DNA from: Faecalibacterium sp. UBA1762
GTDB lineage: Bacteria > Bacillota > Clostridia > Oscillospirales > Ruminococcaceae
Length of the DNA stretch: 64,000 nucleotides
Direction of reading: 5' to 3'
Assembly: GCA_002314755.1 (NCBI GenBank)
Contig: DCHC01000016.1
Location: 238 to 64,237 of the forward strand
The position numbers and the translations under genes are program-made. This document shows positions 59,431 to 64,000 of the stretch, piece by piece (positions within the stretch are counted from its first letter, which is position 1; each line of letters opens with the position of its first letter). Under the pieces are notes generated by a model, which worked only from the letters and a program-made list of their open reading frames with translations, was not told where the DNA came from and searched no databases.

Positions 59431-60450
59431 TTACAAATCTGTTGGAATCAAAAAATGAATAAAAATTGCAGTTCCGCGCCCAAGCTCACTGTCCACCTCT
59501 ATGATACCGTCGTGCGCTTCAATGATATTCTTTGCCAAAGGAAGCCCAAGACCGATGCCCTGAGTGTCTTTAGAAAAACGGCTGCGATAAAAGCGCTTGA
59601 AAATATGCCCCAAATCCTCCGGATGGATTCCGCTCCCGTTATCGCGGAATATCACATTCATGATATTTCCGCTTTTCTTCCATTCCACGGAAATGATCCC
59701 GCCTTCTGATGTGTGGTCTAACGCGTTTTTTAAAATGTTTCCGAAAGCTTCTGTCATCCATTCCGCGTCACAGATCAGCATTTCATTTTCTCCTGCAAAA
59801 CGCAGCTCTTTCTTTTCAAGCTCCGCCCGGCAGGAAAAACGCTGTTTAAGGTCATCCATCATCTCGGCAATATTTTCCCTGTGCTTTTCAAAAGTAATTG
59901 CGCCTGCGTCCATGCGGGTCAATATCAAAAGATTCTTTATCAGCGTATCTATTCGCGCAAGTTCCGTTGCGCAGGCGTCGGAAAAGCGTTTGATATCTTC
60001 CATATTGTCTGCGTCCGCGATCAATTCATTATAGATTCCGAGTGCGGACAGGGGTGTTTTGACCTGGTGCGAAATATCTGAAATCATGGACTTCAAGAAA
60101 TCGTTTGTCTGTTTTTCCCGCTCCGTCTGCGCCTTCAAAATAGCAGCAAGCGTATTAATTGATTGAAAAAGGCAATAGATCTCCCCCTCCTCATCACAAT
60201 CAATACGCTTATCTCTTTGACCTGACAAGAACTGTGTAATCTGATTTTTGGCTTGCTCAATGATGGTGTCCTGCTTTTTAAAATAGCAAATACAAATGGT
60301 CAAAAGTGCCCCGGCGGCAGCGAAGGACAACAGCAGAAGCGAAATGGAAAACCGCCCACTGAAAAACTGTATTGCCAGTGCGTATACCAAAAGCACTGCT
60401 GCAACAGCAAGTAAAAATCGGCGTATATATCGGTTTGCAAGCAATCTCAT
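59431..60450 (-). CDS. Sensor histidine kinase
   Basis: A 339-residue membrane kinase. Two N-terminal hydrophobic segments (residues 11-30 and 36-55) are joined by a very short loop, the layout of intramembrane-sensing kinases. A HAMP-like stretch (about 60-115) follows. The phospho-accepting histidine is in SDISHQVKTPLSAL, and the ATPase domain shows NILKNALDH, DNGSGI and GIGLGLPLAK. The ATG overlaps the response-regulator stop in an ATGA junction, so the two are coupled. It probably senses a drug or peptide, in concert with the ABC exporter. Confidence 0.93.
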   Translation of the reverse strand: MRLLANRYIRRFLLAVAAVLLVYALAIQFFSGRFSISLLLLSFAAAGALLTICICYFKKQDTIIEQAKNQITQFLSGQRDKRIDCDEEGEIYCLFQSINTLAAILKAQTEREKQTNDFLKSMISDISHQVKTPLSALGIYNELIADADNMEDIKRFSDACATELARIDTLIKNLLILTRMDAGAITFEKHRENIAEMMDDLKQRFSCRAELEKKELRFAGENEMLICDAEWMTEAFGNILKNALDHTSEGGIISVEWKKSGNIMNVIFRDNGSGIHPEDLGHIFKRFYRSRFSKDTQGIGLGLPLAKNIIEAHDGIIEVDSELGRGTAIFIHFLIPTDL

Positions 60451-61133
60451 ACCATCACCAACCATTTATAGCCCATGCCTCTGACCGTTACGATTTTCTG
60501 CGGCTGCTCCGGATTGTCCTCAATCTTGATCCGCAGTCGCCGGATGTAGACGCTGAGCGTGTTATCATCGACAAAATACCCATCGCGATCCCACAAGCGC
60601 TCATACAGCATTTGCTTTGACAGAACGATATTCGGGTTCTGCATAAAGCAGCACAAAAGCTTAAATTCAACGCTTGTCAGCTCAACCGGATTACCTTCGC
60701 GGAATGCCCGCCCCTGCATAAGCTCCATGCGCACCCCGTTTGACTCCAGGACCGTGTTTTCTGTCGGAGTAACCTTTGAACGACGCAAAAGGGCAGCGAC
60801 ACGGCTGAGTAGTATTCCAAGTTTAAAAGGCTTGGTCACATAATCATCGCCGCCGATATCCAGTCCCATAATAATGTTTGTCTCTTCATCAGACGCTGTC
60901 AGGAAAATGATCGGTACATCCGCGCTTTGCCGCACCGCTTTACAGAAATCAAATCCGCTTCCGTCTGGCAAAGATACATCCAGAATAAGCAGATCAAAGG
61001 TATTCACATTCCATGCCGCTTTTGCCTGGGCTACGGTTCTCCTTCCGTCTACTTCATATCCCTGCTTTTTGAGAGCAAAGCTCAGTCCATCCGCAAGGCT
61101 TAAATCATCCTCCAAGAGCAGAATCTTTTTCAT
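60447..61133 (-). CDS. OmpR/PhoB-type response regulator
   Basis: A 228-residue regulator. The receiver domain has acidic residues in LLEDDLSL, the phospho-accepting Asp in LLILDVSLPDGSG and the conserved Lys in VTKPF. The C-terminal winged helix (VELTSVEFKLLCCFMQNP and TLSVYIRRLRIKI) binds DNA. Start is the ATG at 61133 after AAAGGGG. It is the first gene of the unit kinase / ATPase / permease. Confidence 0.95.
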   Translation of the reverse strand: MKKILLLEDDLSLADGLSFALKKQGYEVDGRRTVAQAKAAWNVNTFDLLILDVSLPDGSGFDFCKAVRQSADVPIIFLTASDEETNIIMGLDIGGDDYVTKPFKLGILLSRVAALLRRSKVTPTENTVLESNGVRMELMQGRAFREGNPVELTSVEFKLLCCFMQNPNIVLSKQMLYERLWDRDGYFVDDNTLSVYIRRLRIKIEDNPEQPQKIVTVRGMGYKWLVMV

Positions 61134-61278
61134 AATGATCCCCTTTCTGCATTTCAATGTTTCCTGGCCGGACGATCGGACTGTATAATTTGCAATTTCT
61201 TCCGGCAAATAGAGTTTTGATAAATCTACGTTCTCAAACCGAACAGAAGCTTTCTTTTACGTTCCGAAATTATTTCAG

Positions 61279-61434
61279 TCATAAGCTTCCCCCATAGTAT
61301 TGTGAGTCTCTGATTTCCTCGACCAATGCAATAATATCGGTTCCGTCGGAATAGTCGGTGCCCTCCCTGAAAGAACGCAAAATCAGCGAAGCAATATCCT
61401 AATAATCCTTATGTTCTTCGTGACGGATGATTGT
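61279..61434 (-). pseudogene. Remnant of a YhbS-like GNAT acetyltransferase gene
   Basis: Translation of this otherwise gene-less stretch gives the N-terminal piece of a GNAT acetyltransferase (TIIRHEEHKDY, stop, then DIASLILRSFREGTDYSDG, then a block with LVEEIRDSQYYGG) before a second stop. An in-frame TAG at 61399-61401 and the missing start and remaining two thirds show that it is dead. The rest of the gap 61134-61442 holds nothing I recognise apart from leader sequence of the response regulator. Confidence 0.65.
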
Positions 61435-61442
61435 GTTACTTT

Positions 61443-61985
61443 TTATCGTATCGAAATCTCGGCTTTCCTTACTTTTATATTGCAAACCATTTGAAGGTCA
61501 CAAGGCTCAGCCTCAGCCATCTCTTTGATTGGTCTTTTTGCCAATTCGCATCCCATCACTTGATAAAAGGCAATTGTTTCTTCGGACGAACAGGCGGAAA
61601 TATAGAGGGCATCCGCCCCGGCTTTTTCGGCTTCCTGTATTCCCAAATGAAATAGCTGCCTGCCAATCCCCTGTCCTCTGTATTCCGAATCCACAGAGAT
61701 GACTTCAAGAATCATATACAGACCGTTCAACTTTTTCAACAGTCCGATAAAACCAACGACTTTTTCATTTTCCAAAGCAAGATAGGTGATATATTTATCG
61801 CTGCTGATTTCTTTGGCAACGGCGCGTTTCTCATCAAAACGCCAATCTTCGATATACGGAAGTTCTATGAGTTTGTATGTTCCGTCTACCCTACGATATA
61901 CCTTTTTCACATCCTGCTTTCTGTGAAACGAATCGAGCGATTCCAAGCGGAAATTTTCTTTTGATAATAATTCAATACGAATCAA
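61443..61985 (-). CDS. GNAT family N-acetyltransferase
   Basis: A 180-residue acetyltransferase. The acetyl-CoA-binding motif VDSEYRGQGIGRQLF is near residues 98-112, with preceding strands ITYLALENEKVVGFIGLL and a later FYQVMGCELA block. The N-terminus KQDVKKVYRRVDGTYKLIELPYIEDW matches a clostridial subgroup of unknown substrate. Translation begins at a TTG nine bases after AAAGGAG; no better start exists. Base usage is A/T-richer than in the glycan locus, like its neighbours. Confidence 0.88.
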   Translation of the reverse strand: MIRIELLSKENFRLESLDSFHRKQDVKKVYRRVDGTYKLIELPYIEDWRFDEKRAVAKEISSDKYITYLALENEKVVGFIGLLKKLNGLYMILEVISVDSEYRGQGIGRQLFHLGIQEAEKAGADALYISACSSEETIAFYQVMGCELAKRPIKEMAEAEPCDLQMVCNIKVRKAEISIR

Positions 61986-62007
61986 ATTCGGAATCTCCTT
62001 TATTTGT

Positions 62008-62217
62008 TTACTTTATCAGCTTTTCAAAGGATATTGTCTGTTCCTTCATGGAAATCTTTCCGACATGAAAGCCATATTCGGTCAGTTCCTTTTTATAAGT
62101 CAAAAAAGAGTGGTCAATCGGAAATCCGACAATCTTTTCAATCTCGGCATAGGTCAATATAACACTGTCTGTGCCGTTTTCTTTAACATAATCCCACAGG
62201 GGATTATATTTACTCAT
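62008..62217 (-). CDS. Small conserved-looking protein, unknown
   Basis: A 69-residue soluble protein starting at an ATG behind GGAGG. Sequence features are an aromatic start (KYNPLWDYVKENG), a helix TYAEIEKIVGFPIDH and a hydrophilic tail. The pattern LxWxYVKEN and IDHSFLTYKKE looks like that of small proteins seen scattered in Clostridia, but I cannot name a function. It lies 22 bases upstream of the GNAT gene and could be co-transcribed. Confidence 0.6.
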   Translation of the reverse strand: MSKYNPLWDYVKENGTDSVILTYAEIEKIVGFPIDHSFLTYKKELTEYGFHVGKISMKEQTISFEKLIK

Positions 62218-62273
62218 TTTCCCACAACCTCCAAATGTTTCTGATTAAGTGATGATAAGCATTCATTTGTTTT

Positions 62274-62945
62274 CTACCAAACAAGCGGAATCAGCCGATA
62301 CCGCACATTTTTCATATATTCCTCATAGCCGTTGAGATTTTCGCGGAGCACCTTTTCTTCGTTTTGAGTCCGTTTTGCCAAAAGAAACGGCAAAAAAGCC
62401 ATCGGTATCAGTGCGAAAAACGAGCCGACAATCAGCGGCATAGAGAGGAACATCCAAAAAATAATCGCGTACATCGGGTGACGGACAATGCCGTAAAGCC
62501 CCGTACTGACCACCGTTTGGTTTTCCTGCACCTCAACAGTACGGGAAAGGTACTCGTTTTCCCGCAACAGTTCGGCAAAGCCCAGATACGTTGCCAAAAA
62601 AGCGATGCACCCGACAACCGACACCCACAAGGGGCAGTGTGACCACCCGAAACGAAAATCAAAGCCGCAGAGCAGAAAGCAGCCAACGAACAAAAGCAAC
62701 GAAAAGAAAATGACTGATTTTTGTTCATCTTCGGTTTCCTTTTGGTTTAACCGCTTCGCCAGCAGCTCCGGCTTGGCAATCAGCAAGACTGTCCCGAGAA
62801 TCGACATCGGGACAAACAGGATCCCGAGCATTCTCCACGCACCGGGAAAATGAAACGTTCCCGCCGGTAAAAACAGAAGCAGACCGAGTGTAACAATTCC
62901 GCATATCATCTTGATAATGCCCTGTGCGGCAAGTTTTTTTCTCAT
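62274..62945 (-). CDS. Isoprenylcysteine carboxyl methyltransferase (ICMT/PEMT) family membrane protein
   Basis: A 223-residue membrane protein with about five hydrophobic segments. The conserved S-adenosylmethionine-binding end is present: VSTGLYGIVRHPMYAII near residue 148 and a late ENEEKVLRENLNGYEEY-like stretch. Bacterial members methylate various lipophilic or small substrates; the substrate here is unknown. The upstream ribosome binding site is weak. It belongs to the A/T-richer accessory region. Confidence 0.85.
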   Translation of the reverse strand: MRKKLAAQGIIKMICGIVTLGLLLFLPAGTFHFPGAWRMLGILFVPMSILGTVLLIAKPELLAKRLNQKETEDEQKSVIFFSLLLFVGCFLLCGFDFRFGWSHCPLWVSVVGCIAFLATYLGFAELLRENEYLSRTVEVQENQTVVSTGLYGIVRHPMYAIIFWMFLSMPLIVGSFFALIPMAFLPFLLAKRTQNEEKVLRENLNGYEEYMKNVRYRLIPLVW

Positions 62946-63076
62946 TGTATTAGCGCCACTCTTCCTCAGCTTAACACTGCTTTATCTTTATCCATTCATC
63001 CAAAAACGACATTTTCTCAGCCTCTACAGAATCCGAATTGGCTGTTTCACATGATATGGCAGGCTTTTTCCCTCTC

Positions 63077-63223
63077 TTACTCTAATAGGAACCCCTTCGG
63101 CATCAATTCCTGGAACTCGTCAGCGGATAGCTCTGCAATCTCGGAAATATTGCCGTTGGCATCACGCAAAACGCGGATAAAGCGCTGCCCTTTGTCGCAG
63201 GTGTAAATGTGCTTTCCATTCAT
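63077..63223 (-). CDS. Short open frame, 48 residues, hypothetical
   Basis: A frame too short for routine ORF calling encodes a charged peptide with NGKHIYTCDKGQRFIRV and ISEIAELSADEFQEL. A GTG twelve bases upstream (63235) with AAGGG in front is an alternative start. The same frame continues upstream past a TAG (63239-63241) into sequence that still looks protein-like, which suggests the 3' end of a longer broken gene. The stretch 62946-63076 shows nothing else. Confidence 0.4.
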   Translation of the reverse strand: MNGKHIYTCDKGQRFIRVLRDANGNISEIAELSADEFQELMPKGFLLE

Positions 63224-63286
63224 CAGTCCTGCCACGGTCTATCCCTTGTATGCCCACTGCTTACCACCGATTCCGCTGACATCCTC

Positions 63287-63796
63287 CTAAATGACGATTT
63301 CCGGCTTCACGGGAATGTCCAACACATCAAGCGGGATGCTGAAGCAGTCAGAGGAGGCAATCTCCGCTGCGTCGTCTATGGGCGTTACCAGCATGACGCT
63401 CTCATCCATTTTCGTCACGGTGGTCTGAAGAATCTTCGCATCGCTGCTCGTCAAATCAAATTCCGAGAGGATTCCGTTGTCAATGACAAAGTTTTTGATG
63501 ACAAACAAATCGGATTCGGAATTTTGAAGATCAAAACCGTAAAAGGACAGCTTTCCGTCACGGGAAGAATCATTGTACGACTTCATCCATTCGATGGTAT
63601 CCTTCATTTGCTCTGTATGATAAATATCAAAGGCAAAGTGCCTGAACAGCTCTTCTATCGTCATATCCGAGTGTCCGCTGATGTAATCGTTGATGATCAC
63701 GCCTTCGCCGTAATCCATTTCAAAGCAGAGCGCTCCGACGCCGTGATCTCTTACAAGATTTTTCAGCACTTTGAGCTTTAGCTCCTGAAACTGCTT
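63287..63796 (-). pseudogene. Erythromycin-esterase family fragment
   Basis: The part of this frame from the junction near 63796 downward matches the middle of erythromycin-esterase family proteins: FQELKLKVLKNLV, GVGALCFEMDYGEG, TIEELFRHFAFD and KLSFYGFDLQ. Full-length members have about 400 residues and an N-terminal GEsxHG block with the catalytic histidine. That block and the C-terminal half are missing here, so it is inactive. The last 40 residues (from MDESVMLVTPIDDAAE) may come from yet another gene. Confidence 0.65.
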
Positions 63797-63884
63797 GACG
63801 GGAAACAGATAGCTTCTCTGCCAGCTCTTCCTGTGAGAGACCGAGCTTTTTTCTCTCCTCAACAATTTTGTCTGCTAAAATCAT
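63720..63884 (-). pseudogene. Truncated XRE-type helix-turn-helix regulator gene fused to esterase fragment
   Basis: The ATG at 63884, eight bases after a perfect AGGAGG, opens a helix-turn-helix protein (ILADKIVEERKKLGLSQEEL then SVSRQAVS). After 33 residues the usual continuation SKWE is lost and the frame runs out of phase into erythromycin-esterase DNA, stopping at 63720. The recognition helix is complete, but the rest of the regulator is gone. Confidence 0.7.
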
Positions 63885-63903
63885 GATATGTACCTCCTGT
63901 AGT

Positions 63904-63955
63904 TTGGTTGGCACTATTCTACTTTTCCGGACTGTTGCGTGCCACCAATCAAAGC
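63904..63955. repeat. Imperfect inverted repeat upstream of the broken regulator
   Basis: TTTGGTTGGCAC on the left and GTGCCACCAATCAAA on the right form an imperfect dyad around about 25 bases, in the leader of the truncated regulator gene. It may be an operator, a leader hairpin or the trace of a small mobile element. Confidence 0.3.
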
Positions 63956-64000
63956 TTGAAATGTGTCAACCAGCGGTTGCATCAGCTATTATTGTCGTCT

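Noticed and set aside
63209..63781. A 190-residue plus-strand frame at the right end
   Set aside because: It is antisense to the erythromycin-esterase fragment, whose family motifs are clear on the minus strand.
1..64000. tRNA, rRNA, CRISPR arrays, insertion sequences, phage integrase or att sites
   Set aside because: Reading both strands I found no cloverleaf-type genes, spaced repeat arrays, transposase or integrase motifs.

Overview
The window reads as a chromosomal segment of a Gram-positive anaerobe of the Clostridia, most likely a gut Oscillospirales-type Bacillota (inference). The evidence is strong AGGAGG-type ribosome binding sites, TTGNNN-17-TATAAT promoters, tightly overlapping operons, the order zapA / peptidase-U32 / DUF4321 / maf / mreBCD / mrdA / minD / mgsA, and a large load of carbohydrate enzymes. 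No rRNA, tRNA, CRISPR array or insertion sequence was recognised.

Layout. (1) 279-929: a CatA-type acetyltransferase gene with a hairpin over its ribosome binding site. (2) 1021-9325, minus strand: one translationally coupled operon. A GH28-like beta-helix protein leads, followed by a BtuF/FecB-type binding lipoprotein, FecCD permease and ATPase, then the FAD, 2Fe-2S and molybdopterin subunits of a xanthine-dehydrogenase-family enzyme and a MobA/MocA-like nucleotidyltransferase. (3) 9525-11065: MFS transporter and L-rhamnose mutarotase. (4) 11367-13311: a Y-family polymerase plus a YolD-like protein behind a promoter with a 12-bp-arm palindrome. (5) 13679-34180: a glycan-utilisation region of divergent operons: YfcC-type carrier, beta-mannosidase, three beta-propeller glycosidase-like proteins, SDR and Gfo/Idh oxidoreductases, a metallo-hydrolase, two TIM-barrel glycosidase-like proteins, a second GH28-like protein, two tandem serine hydrolases and a second MFS carrier. 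(6) 34273-44181: the cell-shape and division block. (7) 44509-48869: glycogen phosphorylase and a GH13 amylase. (8) 49002-56777: AraC regulator divergent from L-fucose isomerase and mutarotase, a frameshifted URO-D-like gene and a 1039-residue glycosidase-like protein. (9) 56885-64000: more A/T-rich DNA with a two-component system and its FtsX-type ABC exporter, a GNAT acetyltransferase, a methyltransferase-family membrane protein, and several broken genes.

How it fits together. None of the carbohydrate enzymes shows a signal peptide, and import appears to rely on secondary carriers. The picture is of small, already-cut plant or host glycan fragments being taken up and dismantled in the cytoplasm, with rhamnose, fucose and mannose-type sugars as likely products. 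FucI, FucU and RhaM are present, but the kinases and aldolases that would complete fucose or rhamnose catabolism are not in this window. The last 7 kb looks like accreted and decaying accessory DNA, including a fusion of a helix-turn-helix gene head to an erythromycin-esterase fragment.
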